From a virus, in the IMG/VR virus record IMGVR_UViG_3300037153_000387, positions 1-51,364 of that record: a stretch of DNA of 51,364 nucleotides, one strand, 5' to 3'. Position numbers and translations under genes: made by a program. Of this stretch, positions 20,631 through 27,947 are shown one piece after another (position 1 is the first letter of the stretch; each line of letters starts with the position of its first letter). The notes beneath the pieces were generated by a model. That model was not told the DNA's origin and did no database searches. It saw only the letters and a list, made by a program, of their open reading frames with translations.

Positions 20631-21525
20631 CCTCTTTGCTCCACTAGGCGCGGGCGGGATCAATGGCGCGAAGCTTCGTCAGTGCATCTGGCTCGTGCAT
20701 CGGGCTTATGAAGCGAATATCCCCGGCTTGGTTTCAGGAGCTAGCGTCAAGAGTCCACAGTTGATGATGACGAGTGCCGTCGCGCATCACTTCGGCATGA
20801 AGAGTCATCATGTGATCGGTGCTACCAAAGAAAGCACGATGCGGAATCACGTGTCGGTCGACATCGCCGCGGAATACGGAGCGACCTTTACAATCCTGAA
20901 TATTGGGTTCAATCCCAATCTTCAGCGAGAAGTCACACGTCTCGTTAACTCAGACATCTCAGCCTATCAAGGCTGGCTCCATCTGGAATACGGAATCTCG
21001 CTTAACCATCTGTTTCATCCACCTGAAGACATTGAGAAGTTTCATTGGATCGGTGGACAACAAGCTCGCAACATCCCAGAAGAAGTGGAGACTCTCATTG
21101 TTCCTGCTGGCTCATGCAATTCTGCTACTTCTGTTCTTTATGGGATTGCGATGTATCCACCGCCCAATCTCAAAAAAGTGATTCTTATCGGCATCGGTCC
21201 ATCTAAGCTCCAATGGATGGAACGACGTCTTGATATTATCAGAGACATCTCTGGTGAAGATGTTGAGCATCCTGCATCCAAAGTTCGCAAGTGGAACTGG
21301 ATGTATTGTGATCTCCACGGCGCCGGGATCTACTCATACCAAGACGAAGCTGAATACTTTCTGGAAGACATCACGTTCCATCCGACCTACGAGGGGAAAT
21401 GTATGAACTACCTCATGGCTCGGATGCCGGAAGTCTTCAACCCCACGACTTGCTTCTGGATCATCGGCGGTCCTGTGGACAGGAACTACATGAAGGATCT
21501 CGCAACCCGTTCAGTGAGGGGATAA
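20554..21525 (+). CDS. PLP-dependent enzyme, tryptophan-synthase-beta fold
   Basis: 323 residues from ATG 20554, with GAGGTGG 7 bases upstream. WFKRDDLFAPLGAGGINGAK (21-40) is the signature of the fold-type II PLP group (ACC deaminase/D-cysteine desulfhydrase), with Lys40 the likely Schiff-base lysine. IVPAGSCNSATSVLYG (near 187-202) looks like the phosphate-binding loop and IIGGPVD closes the protein. PLP enzymes take part in known thymidine hypermodification pathways, where they alter the amino acid attached to the base. Its position upstream of the kinase/transferase cluster suggests such a job; the reaction itself is not predictable. Confidence 0.78.
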   Translation: MNSWIHQIHETTPVQMKGQTWFKRDDLFAPLGAGGINGAKLRQCIWLVHRAYEANIPGLVSGASVKSPQLMMTSAVAHHFGMKSHHVIGATKESTMRNHVSVDIAAEYGATFTILNIGFNPNLQREVTRLVNSDISAYQGWLHLEYGISLNHLFHPPEDIEKFHWIGGQQARNIPEEVETLIVPAGSCNSATSVLYGIAMYPPPNLKKVILIGIGPSKLQWMERRLDIIRDISGEDVEHPASKVRKWNWMYCDLHGAGIYSYQDEAEYFLEDITFHPTYEGKCMNYLMARMPEVFNPTTCFWIIGGPVDRNYMKDLATRSVRG

Positions 21526-21767
21526 TGATTGAAATTAGAATTAGTAAACGGATTTGGGGAGATAGTCCTGAATCTTTAGCTAGTATCCGTAATCACATTT
21601 TGAGCGGAAAACCATTTCTAGCTAAATGCCCAAATTGTGAAGAGGGACCAGTGCTAGGTCGTTGTACCTCAAGAGACGGCACTGAAGGACTATACTGTGT
21701 CGGTTGTGGAAAAGTTCATCCTCTTCCTGGAGATGAAATTCATCTTTTCAATGTTTTCTTTGACTAA
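21525..21767 (+). CDS. Small Zn-ribbon protein
   Basis: 80 residues from ATG 21525 (TAATG overlap). CPNCEEGPVLGRC (about 33-45) and YCVGCGKVHPLP (about 56-67) form two Cys knuckles, a zinc ribbon. It ends one base before the tRNA gene. Function unknown; could be a partner of the enzymes around it. Confidence 0.7.
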   Translation: MIEIRISKRIWGDSPESLASIRNHILSGKPFLAKCPNCEEGPVLGRCTSRDGTEGLYCVGCGKVHPLPGDEIHLFNVFFD

Positions 21768-21768
21768 A

Positions 21769-21844
21769 GTCCTTTTCGTCTAGAGGCCTAGGATATCGCC
21801 CTTTCACGGCGAAGACACGGGTTCGAATCCCGTAGAGGACACCA
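21769..21844 (+). tRNA. tRNA-Glu (anticodon TTC)
   Basis: 76 bases including an encoded CCA end. Acceptor GTCCTTT (21769-21775) pairs with AGAGGAC (21834-21840); the anticodon stem-loop TCGCC-CTTTCAC-GGCGA carries TTC; the T arm is CGGGTTCGAATCCCG. Sequence is close to the bacterial tRNA-Glu pattern. It starts one base after the upstream stop and is followed within 10 bases by the next gene, so it must be cut from a polycistronic transcript. Confidence 0.95.
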
Positions 21845-21854
21845 AGGAGGAAAA

Positions 21855-22595
21855 ATGAAAATCGCACTTGTCTGCGAGAAGTGGCGACTTCCTGTTATGC
21901 CGGGGAAAGCGGCGATTGTTCCAGGCGAAGACAAGCGAGTGCTTGGATACTACGAGTATATCAATGCGAAGTCGCACGAAGTGGGTCGAAATGCCTTCTG
22001 CATTGAGTTTCTACTTAATCGACTCCCGAAGGGACTCGCTGTGGTTGAGGCCTTCGGTGGCGTCGGCGTCTTCGCGACCATTGTGCAGAATGTCATCAAA
22101 CCCTCTTTTCATCTGATCATGGACCTCGATGACGACTGCTATCACCAACTTCAGAATGCTTTTAATCCAGATGAAGTTAACAACATCTTAGTCGAGCAAG
22201 CGGATGCTCGGCTAGTGATGACACAGGTCGCTGCGGACCTTTATCTGCTGGACTTTCCGTTTTTCACGATGGTTCAGTATTCCAAGTGGAAGGATGAATG
22301 GGACGCGATCGTCGCACATCAACCGAAGGCCATCGTCTGGATGGACGGTGCTTCCAAGTATCTCCATCTGCATACAGAACTCTATTCAAAGGTTTCAGAA
22401 TTCCCCATTTCCGACCACACCACGTATATTCAAGGAGTGCGTAAGTTCATCCTTGAACGTCACAACTATACCGTGACCGCGTGCGCGTTCTCCACTGGGT
22501 GTTACTACTTCCTCGCTGAGCCTGGCTGGCATCAAGAACCTCCGGTAATCGTTCAAGAAAAGAGACAGGGAGGTCTGAAATGGATAGCTCAGTAG
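21855..22595 (+). CDS. Rossmann-fold, methyltransferase-like protein
   Basis: 246 residues, AAGGAGG before the ATG. VVEAFGGVGVFATIV (about 63-77) resembles the SAM-binding motif I; MDLDDDCYHQL gives the acidic end of beta-2, QADARLV the motif III region, and DLYLLDFPFFT the motif IV position. No clear DPPY or PC catalytic motif, so it is not an ordinary base methyltransferase. In the modification cluster it could act on the modified thymidine or its precursor. Assignment to the SAM-dependent Rossmann group is moderate. Confidence 0.6.
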   Translation: MKIALVCEKWRLPVMPGKAAIVPGEDKRVLGYYEYINAKSHEVGRNAFCIEFLLNRLPKGLAVVEAFGGVGVFATIVQNVIKPSFHLIMDLDDDCYHQLQNAFNPDEVNNILVEQADARLVMTQVAADLYLLDFPFFTMVQYSKWKDEWDAIVAHQPKAIVWMDGASKYLHLHTELYSKVSEFPISDHTTYIQGVRKFILERHNYTVTACAFSTGCYYFLAEPGWHQEPPVIVQEKRQGGLKWIAQ

Positions 22596-23707
22596 GCCGT
22601 TGGTCCGACATCAATGAAGTAGATGAAATTTCCGATCTGGAAACGGGCATGGACTTTCGAAAGCCCGAATACCGTCGGGAAGTGTTTCTGCGCTTCTATC
22701 AGTTCCACACGAAATACAAGGCTCATCCGGGTGGCGTGTATTATCTCATCCCAGCACTATCCGAGGTCTTTGAGTGGGACATAGAAGAACAATTATGGTG
22801 GGCGTTCTTGAATGGCAATACTCAGAACCCGATCATATCCACGATCATCATGCAGAGCTTTCCGTATCTCGCGGAAACCGATCCAGTGGAGCTCCAAAAC
22901 TATTTGGATACCAACTGGCATCGTCTTCATTTTGATACGGACCGGCGCTACTGGAAGAAGGAGCTCGCAAACTGTGTCGCGAACTATCAGCGTCAGCTGA
23001 ATGGTGAGACACAGCGGAGTTTCTTTGAGAAGTATTGTCAGGCTCAAAGTAAAGCCTCAAACTTCATGATGATGTGGGACAAGGTGCGAAATGACTTCTA
23101 TGGTTTTGGTCGCTTATCCACATGGTCCTACTTGGAATATCTATTTATTCTTGGATTGCCGATCGATCCAGGAACTCTGTTCCTCGAGGACCGGGACGGT
23201 TCAAAATCACTTCGAAATGGTCTCTGTAAAGTACTCGGCAGGGACGATTTGGATTGGCACGATTCTAACCCGACCTTTAACGGAAAATACGCTCCTGAGC
23301 TTATTCACTGGCTAGATGGTGAAGCCAATCTACTTCTGTGGGAAGCTAAGGAGCGGATGCCCAACGAACCGTCCATCAGCCACTTTACCCTCGAAAGCAC
23401 GTTCTGCTCTTACAAGAGTTGGTTTCGTCCAAATCGTCGTTATCCTAACGTCTATAACGACATGATGAACGAACGCATCAAGAAAGCTGAAGCTGACTGG
23501 AAAGATGACGCGGGTTTAGATCTCGATCTCTTCTGGCAACTCCGGAAGGCTTTCTTGCCGAAAAACCTGCGGCTGGAAGACAATCCCAATGATCTCGGCA
23601 TTCACCCCACCAAGCAGAATCACTTCCGTCTGACTGGCCAGGTGATCATGATGGAACGTGATTGGAGTTGTTTCGCTAACGATTACTCAAAGAGGTTAGT
23701 GGAATGA
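22580..23707 (+). CDS. Amino-acid:DNA-transferase-like protein (thymidine hypermodification)
   Basis: 375 residues, GGGAGG 6 bases upstream. Largely helical. The string LPALSEVFEWDIEEQLWWA is not continuous here; what is seen is YLIPALSEVFEWDIEEQLWW, then NPIISTIIMQSFP, DTDRRYWKKELANCVANYQ, YGFGRLSTWSYLEYLFILG and FLEDRDGSKSLRNGL. This order agrees with the aGPT-Pplase/amino-acid:DNA-transferase group, which replaces the phosphate of 5-phosphomethyl-dU in DNA with an amino acid. The recognition is from memory of the family's L.DR.GS..LRNG region. The context (kinases, TS homologue) supports it. Confidence 0.58.
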   Translation: MDSSVGRWSDINEVDEISDLETGMDFRKPEYRREVFLRFYQFHTKYKAHPGGVYYLIPALSEVFEWDIEEQLWWAFLNGNTQNPIISTIIMQSFPYLAETDPVELQNYLDTNWHRLHFDTDRRYWKKELANCVANYQRQLNGETQRSFFEKYCQAQSKASNFMMMWDKVRNDFYGFGRLSTWSYLEYLFILGLPIDPGTLFLEDRDGSKSLRNGLCKVLGRDDLDWHDSNPTFNGKYAPELIHWLDGEANLLLWEAKERMPNEPSISHFTLESTFCSYKSWFRPNRRYPNVYNDMMNERIKKAEADWKDDAGLDLDLFWQLRKAFLPKNLRLEDNPNDLGIHPTKQNHFRLTGQVIMMERDWSCFANDYSKRLVE

Positions 23708-24291
23708 TCACGACGTTCACATTGAAAAGAGTCGATCCATTGAATGTGCGGGTTGAAGACATCGATATTGAAGACATTGCACATTCACTGTCTCTAATCA
23801 ATCGATTCGCGGGACACTCGTCGATTCCTATTTCCGTTGCCCAGCACTCGTGCTACGTGGCGTGGCTCTGCGAAGGACAAGAGCCTTACATTCAGCTACA
23901 GGCACTTCTGCACGATGCCGCGGAAGCCTATCTCGGGGACGTCACCAAATGGCTGAAACACTCGCCAGAATTCGATAACTTCCGTCTCCTCGAGGATGAC
24001 GTCCAGCGCGTCATCTTCACATGGGCTGGCTGTCCTCTAGAGTTGCATCCGTCGGTCGAAACAGCCGACAAGCTGATGGTCAAGTTTGAGGCTAAGAAAG
24101 CCTATGGTCCGAACTATATCATCGATCGTCCTGGCTACGGAGAAATTTCTGATGAAGAATACCACTGGATTCAGTCTCAGACTCTGTGGCCGTGGACCGT
24201 GTGGAACTGGAGAAGGACAGAAGAGCGATTTCTAAACCTCCACAAAGCTCTGCTAGGTCGCTGCGCGGCGCAAGGGTCGGGCATTGCGTAA
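23704..24291 (+). CDS. HD-domain phosphohydrolase
   Basis: 195 residues, ATGA overlap. IEDIAHSLSLINRFAGHSSI, then SVAQHSCYVAWL and ALLHDAAEAYLGDVTKWLK: the H...HD...D order of HD-domain 5'-nucleotidases (YfbR-like). Such phage enzymes hydrolyse dNMPs. Here it could remove dTMP or shape the pool so that hmdUMP is used for DNA synthesis; inference from context. Confidence 0.82.
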   Translation: MITTFTLKRVDPLNVRVEDIDIEDIAHSLSLINRFAGHSSIPISVAQHSCYVAWLCEGQEPYIQLQALLHDAAEAYLGDVTKWLKHSPEFDNFRLLEDDVQRVIFTWAGCPLELHPSVETADKLMVKFEAKKAYGPNYIIDRPGYGEISDEEYHWIQSQTLWPWTVWNWRRTEERFLNLHKALLGRCAAQGSGIA

Positions 24292-24307
24292 AAGGCAATC
24301 CTAGGCC

Positions 24308-24392
24308 CCTCACAGCCCCGTGAGCACGCTTTGGGGCTGCCGCCAAAGGCAATGCAAGGGGCGGTTTGCGCGGCGTTCTCACGGCCTGTGAG
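24308..24392. repeat. Intergenic CTCAC/GTGAG hairpins
   Basis: CCTCACAGCCCCGTGAGC (24308-24325) is identical to 34317-34334. CTCAC/GTGAG pairing competes with AGCCCC (24314-24319)/GGGGCT (24333-24338). A second CTCAC-GGCCT-GTGAG hairpin is at 24378-24392. The 126-base gap 24292-24417 has no gene. Confidence 0.6.
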
Positions 24393-24417
24393 CGGTTTCA
24401 CAAACAGGAGAATACGC

Positions 24418-24603
24418 ATGAGATCTGATAAATTACTAAGAAATCTTCCAGATAAAAAAGTCTTAATAGATTGTCTCTACGCAAGATGCGACTGCACACA
24501 GCATTCTGCTTATGGTAGAATTTGTGAAGAGGTATATCTACATATGGTTGATTGGTGTACTCCTTGTTTGATGAAAGCTGCAATAGATCTTTTAAGACAG
24601 TGA
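24418..24603 (+). CDS. Small Cys-rich protein
   Basis: 61 residues from ATG 24418 (CAGGAG 7 bases upstream). CLYARCDC (about 18-25) and WCTPC (about 47-51) suggest one zinc site on a helical protein. AT-richer than its neighbours. Function unknown. Confidence 0.68.
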   Translation: MRSDKLLRNLPDKKVLIDCLYARCDCTQHSAYGRICEEVYLHMVDWCTPCLMKAAIDLLRQ

Positions 24604-24615
24604 AAGAGGCTGGTT

Positions 24616-24738
24616 ATGATGATATGGCTTTTCTGCTGTAATCTATGGAATTTATGTCATGAGTTCCTGCGACGTGAACGATTTGACGTGACGCGATACA
24701 TGTCTCGCGAGTGGATTGCGGAGCAGAAGAAAAAGTAA
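24616..24738 (+). CDS. Small Cys/basic protein
   Basis: 40 residues from ATG 24616, with AGAGG about 7 bases upstream. Hydrophobic, Cys- and Trp-containing N-terminus (MMIWLFCCNLWNLCHEF), then a charged helix (RRERFDVTRYMSREWIAEQK). Could be membrane-associated. The last gene before the promoter at 24756. Confidence 0.55.
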   Translation: MMIWLFCCNLWNLCHEFLRRERFDVTRYMSREWIAEQKKK

Positions 24739-24755
24739 ACCTCAGCGTTTTTCAC

Positions 24756-24784
24756 TTGCCTTTTGTTAACTCATAGTATAGTGT
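24756..24784 (+). promoter_or_regulatory. Promoter of the kinase operon
   Basis: TTTTTCACTTGC (24748-24759) with -35 TTGCCT (24756-24761). The -10 is TATAGT (24777-24782, spacer 15) or TAGTGT (24779-24784, spacer 17). The start codon at 24802 is about 12-13 bases after the expected +1 and there is no Shine-Dalgarno, so the mRNA has a very short leader. Confidence 0.7.
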
Positions 24785-24801
24785 ATAGGTGACTGCCGCC
24801 T

Positions 24802-25362
24802 ATGATTATCAACGTTCGAGGGACGTCAGGGTCCGGCAAGAGCTTCTTGGTTCGACGTATTATGGACCAATATGAGGCCATTGTCCCTTACTTCACAGAT
24901 GGCCGAAGGAAGCCTCTCTACTACGTTTGCTCCACAAATCTCAAAAAGCCGGTAATTTCAATTGGGCATTATGAGACACCCTGTGGAGGTTGCGACACCC
25001 TCAAGACAGTCGATCAAGTATATGACATCGTTCGTGAATCAGCTCGGTCAGGTTTTCATGTCATATACGAAGGCATCATGGTCAGCGGCGAGTCTCGTCG
25101 CTGCATTCAGCTTCACAAAGACAGTCTTCCGATTCATGTGATAGCACTCGATGTGCCGCTTGAGCAGTGTCTGGAATCAGTCAGATCCCGACGCGAAGCT
25201 CGTGGTGCTAAGAGTGAATTCAATCCTGAACGTACTCAGCGTCGTGCTCGTGAAGTTCGTAGCATGATGGAACACCTCAAAATTGCTGGGGTTAAAACCG
25301 AGTGGCTTCCACGAGATGAAGCTCTGGTCCGTTGCATTGAACTTTTTAACGAGGCGATATGA
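24802..25362 (+). CDS. P-loop kinase 1, putative 5-hmdU DNA kinase
   Basis: 186 residues. NVRGTSGSGKS (4-14) is Walker A; GHYETPCGGCDT (55-66), HVIYEGIMVSG (about 93-103) and an R-rich lid follow. The GHYE...CGGCDT stretch is shared with the next gene and is, as I recall it, typical of 5-hmdU DNA kinases, which phosphorylate hydroxymethyl-dU within DNA as the first hypermodification step. The known enzymes carry an extra helical domain, absent here but apparently encoded at 25901. First gene after the promoter, with almost no leader. ATGA-coupled to its paralogue. Confidence 0.68.
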   Translation: MIINVRGTSGSGKSFLVRRIMDQYEAIVPYFTDGRRKPLYYVCSTNLKKPVISIGHYETPCGGCDTLKTVDQVYDIVRESARSGFHVIYEGIMVSGESRRCIQLHKDSLPIHVIALDVPLEQCLESVRSRREARGAKSEFNPERTQRRAREVRSMMEHLKIAGVKTEWLPRDEALVRCIELFNEAI

Positions 25363-25913
25363 TCGTAAACATTCGAGGCACACATGGTTCAGGAAAAAGT
25401 ACACTTGTCAGGAAAATTCTTGATAGTTCATCTGAGTGGGATCGAGTTTATGTTTTCGACCGGAAACGCCCCTTTGGATATCTTCATAACGAAGGTAAAC
25501 TTTGGGTCCTCGGACATTACGAACTCGAGGGCGGTTGTGGAGGATGCGATACGATTCCCATCGTCGACGACATGTTCGATTCTATCAAAGCTCAGTCAGC
25601 CGTCGGTCTAAACGTGCTCTACGAGGGCATTCTCGCACAGCACGGCGTTCCTCGAGTGATTGAGCTTCACAAGCTCTATCCAACCACCGTTATCATTCTC
25701 ACCACACCTGAGCAAGAGTGCATCGATGCGGTTAATGCTCGTCGTGCTCAGAAAGGCAAAGGTCCTCTCGACCCACCGGATAGCATCACGGGAGAATTTC
25801 GATCGGTGCTTTCTGCTGGCAAGAAACTGCTCGCAGCAGGTGTCGATGTTCGCTACCATTCTCGAGAAGAAGCCCTCCGAGTAACTAAGGAGCTTCTGAA
25901 GTGGAACTATTAG
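25359..25913 (+). CDS. P-loop kinase 2, putative 5-hmdU DNA kinase
   Basis: 184 residues. NIRGTHGSGKST (4-15), GHYELEGGCGGCDT (52-65) and NVLYEGILAQHG align with kinase 1 over the full length, so the pair arose by tandem duplication. Divergent lid (RRAQKGKGPLDPPDS). Two copies may act on different substrates (hmdU in DNA and hmdUMP, or two modified positions) or form a heterodimer. Both keep Walker A Lys and the CGGCDT block. Confidence 0.68.
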   Translation: MIVNIRGTHGSGKSTLVRKILDSSSEWDRVYVFDRKRPFGYLHNEGKLWVLGHYELEGGCGGCDTIPIVDDMFDSIKAQSAVGLNVLYEGILAQHGVPRVIELHKLYPTTVIILTTPEQECIDAVNARRAQKGKGPLDPPDSITGEFRSVLSAGKKLLAAGVDVRYHSREEALRVTKELLKWNY

Positions 25914-26782
25914 AGCAGTATTTCCGCACTGCGCGCGAGCGCGAGCGCATCCGCATACATCGGTCTCAAGGACTCGAACCGAAAGACTGGACTGTAGATC
26001 CTGTCTTTCAGTTTTGGCGCTTCTGTAACGTGCGACGAGAAGATGACAAGACTACGGTATGGTTCCGTGAAAATGTTCGAAATGCACTTCTCTCGCCATA
26101 TCGAGTTACTGCGGCCACCGTCATCTTCCGCTGGTTCAACAGAATTGAAACTGGTGAGCTAATCAAAGATCTGCTTCTCGAGGAGTGGAACACGGAAGAG
26201 GCTCGGCGACGTCTCAAGGATGTAACTCCTGTTGTCACCGGAGCCTACATCATCAAAGGCCCTGACTACATGACGAAGCTGGACGGCGTACTCTATTGCG
26301 TAGATCGAGCACTTCCTCAGTTGAAAGTCATGGTTGAGAACTGGGGACCGTCACTTCAGTCCGCGTGGGAAGATCTTTGCACGATTTACTATCTCGGCAA
26401 GTTCATGTCGTATGAGGTCGTGAGCGATCTCCGCTGGACGCCGGTGCTGAATCAAGCCAAAGACATCTGCACGTGGGCCAACGCTGGACCCGGCTGTGCT
26501 CGTGGCCTCGGTTGGGTGCTGCGGAACAATTCTAGCACTTTCAATTCTGAGTCCAAAGTGGATCAGAAGATCATGTTGGAGTTGATGGAAGCCCTGCTCT
26601 ACGCCTCGAGAGAAGACAAATACTGGCCTGTCGAATTTCCTCGGTGGGAAATGCGGGAAGTGGAGCATTGGGCTTGTGAGTTCGACAAATACAAACGAGG
26701 TGAGAGCGGCAACAAGCTCAAAAGGAGGTTCAATGGACCCTCTGCGTCAAAAGCTGATCAACGAACGATACAAGGAGTTTAG
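25901..26782 (+). CDS. Helical-domain DNA hypermodification protein
   Basis: 293 residues from GTG 25901, AAGGAG 9 bases upstream, overlapping kinase 2. FQFWRFCNVRREDDKTTVWF, then FRENVRNALLSP near residues 34-60, is the block I associate with the helical domain attached to 5-hmdU DNA kinases and related aGPT-Pplase proteins (DNA-glycosylase-like helix-hairpin-helix fold). VTGAYIIKGP and a C-terminal EMREVEHWACEFDKYKRGE are also present. As a separate gene next to two kinases that lack the domain, it looks like a split enzyme partner that binds modified DNA. Confidence 0.66.
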   Translation: MELLEQYFRTARERERIRIHRSQGLEPKDWTVDPVFQFWRFCNVRREDDKTTVWFRENVRNALLSPYRVTAATVIFRWFNRIETGELIKDLLLEEWNTEEARRRLKDVTPVVTGAYIIKGPDYMTKLDGVLYCVDRALPQLKVMVENWGPSLQSAWEDLCTIYYLGKFMSYEVVSDLRWTPVLNQAKDICTWANAGPGCARGLGWVLRNNSSTFNSESKVDQKIMLELMEALLYASREDKYWPVEFPRWEMREVEHWACEFDKYKRGESGNKLKRRFNGPSASKADQRTIQGV

Positions 26783-26930
26783 AAACGCCGGGGATGACCC
26801 GATGAACGCGGCTCTGAGACTCGACGATATTGGATCGACCGTGGATGAGACGCGAGCGGCCATGGTAGAATATGGTGATAGCTCCGAAACGATGACAGAT
26901 AACTTTGACGAATTTTGCGATGAGGACTAG
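26733..26930 (+). CDS. Small acidic protein
   Basis: 65 residues from ATG 26733, where AAAGGAGG is 3-10 bases upstream. It overlaps the end of the 25901 gene by 50 bases. Helical and acidic (DFDEFCDED-like end: DNFDEFCDED). It directly abuts the TS-like gene. Unknown function. Confidence 0.65.
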   Translation: MDPLRQKLINERYKEFRNAGDDPMNAALRLDDIGSTVDETRAAMVEYGDSSETMTDNFDEFCDED

Positions 26931-27947
26931 ATGAGAGTTCTGGAAGTGCGGAACGTCAACGAAGCTCTCCCAAAAGGACTAGACATCCTTTTCAAGCACG
27001 GAGTTCGTCGAAACAGTAGAAACGGTGAAGTCTTCGTTTATCCGACTCCCGTCACTACTGCTTACTCTCATCCTCTCGAGCGCGTCCTGTTCGACCGACG
27101 TCGCGATGCCAACCCGTTCTTTCATCTCTATGAGTCACTCTGGATGTTGAACGGTCGTTGGGATGTGCAACCACTCACTCGTTACGTGAAGCGGTTTAAG
27201 GATTTCTCCGATGATGGCGAATCTCTGCATGGTGCCTACGGGCGCAGGTGGAGAAAGCTGTTCGCCCTTCCGAATGGCGAAGGCACCGATCAGCTAGCCA
27301 TCATCGCAGAAACTCTTATCAAGAATCCCGACGATCGTCGCTGCGTCCTCCAGATGTGGTCCGCGTCCAATGATCTTGGCAGTCCCTCAAAGGATGTGCC
27401 GTGCAATTTGATGATCACATTTCAAGTCAATGCTCTGAATTGCTTGGACATGACCGTCTTTTGTCGGTCAAATGACATCGTCTGGGGTGCCTACGGAGCT
27501 AACGCGGTTCATTTCGCGTTTCTGCTCGAATACATGGCACTTTGGATAAATCGACCCGTAGGTTCCATGTATCAAATTTCAGTTAACTGGCATGGATATT
27601 TGAAAACGATTGAGCCGCTGAAAGAATTAGCGATGCCAATCGTTCCTCATAATCCATATCCTACCACGGTTCGCTACGTGCCGATGGCACTCGACGGTGA
27701 CATTAACCGAGTAAATGAACTGTTGCTCGATCTCATCGAAGATGCCGACACGCATTATCCGACGCCTGCCCAACCAGAAGATGATTCTCCGTGGGCGCAA
27801 ATGGTTTGGAGAATGCTCTCAGCTCACGAAATCTATAAGCGTGAGTCAGTCGACGCCGCCCTCCGGCATCTCTATGACGCCGATACCTCAATTGACTGGA
27901 TCAAGGCTGGAATCCTTTGGCTGGAAAGGCGGAATAAGAAGGCATGA
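26931..27947 (+). CDS. Thymidylate-synthase family enzyme, probable dUMP hydroxymethylase
   Basis: 338 residues. Catalytic Cys158 in DVPCNLMITFQV, RS at 179-180 for phosphate binding, and SNDIVWGAYGANAVHF where Asn191 takes the position that selects dUMP (Asp there would mean dCMP). The WGAYGANAVHF form, in place of the LGLPFNIASY of ordinary ThyA, is a phage-type variant. With 5-hmdU kinases next door, conversion of dUMP to hmdUMP with methylene-tetrahydrofolate and water is more likely than dTMP synthesis, but the sequence does not decide. ATGA overlap with the exonuclease gene. Confidence 0.8.
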   Translation: MRVLEVRNVNEALPKGLDILFKHGVRRNSRNGEVFVYPTPVTTAYSHPLERVLFDRRRDANPFFHLYESLWMLNGRWDVQPLTRYVKRFKDFSDDGESLHGAYGRRWRKLFALPNGEGTDQLAIIAETLIKNPDDRRCVLQMWSASNDLGSPSKDVPCNLMITFQVNALNCLDMTVFCRSNDIVWGAYGANAVHFAFLLEYMALWINRPVGSMYQISVNWHGYLKTIEPLKELAMPIVPHNPYPTTVRYVPMALDGDINRVNELLLDLIEDADTHYPTPAQPEDDSPWAQMVWRMLSAHEIYKRESVDAALRHLYDADTSIDWIKAGILWLERRNKKA

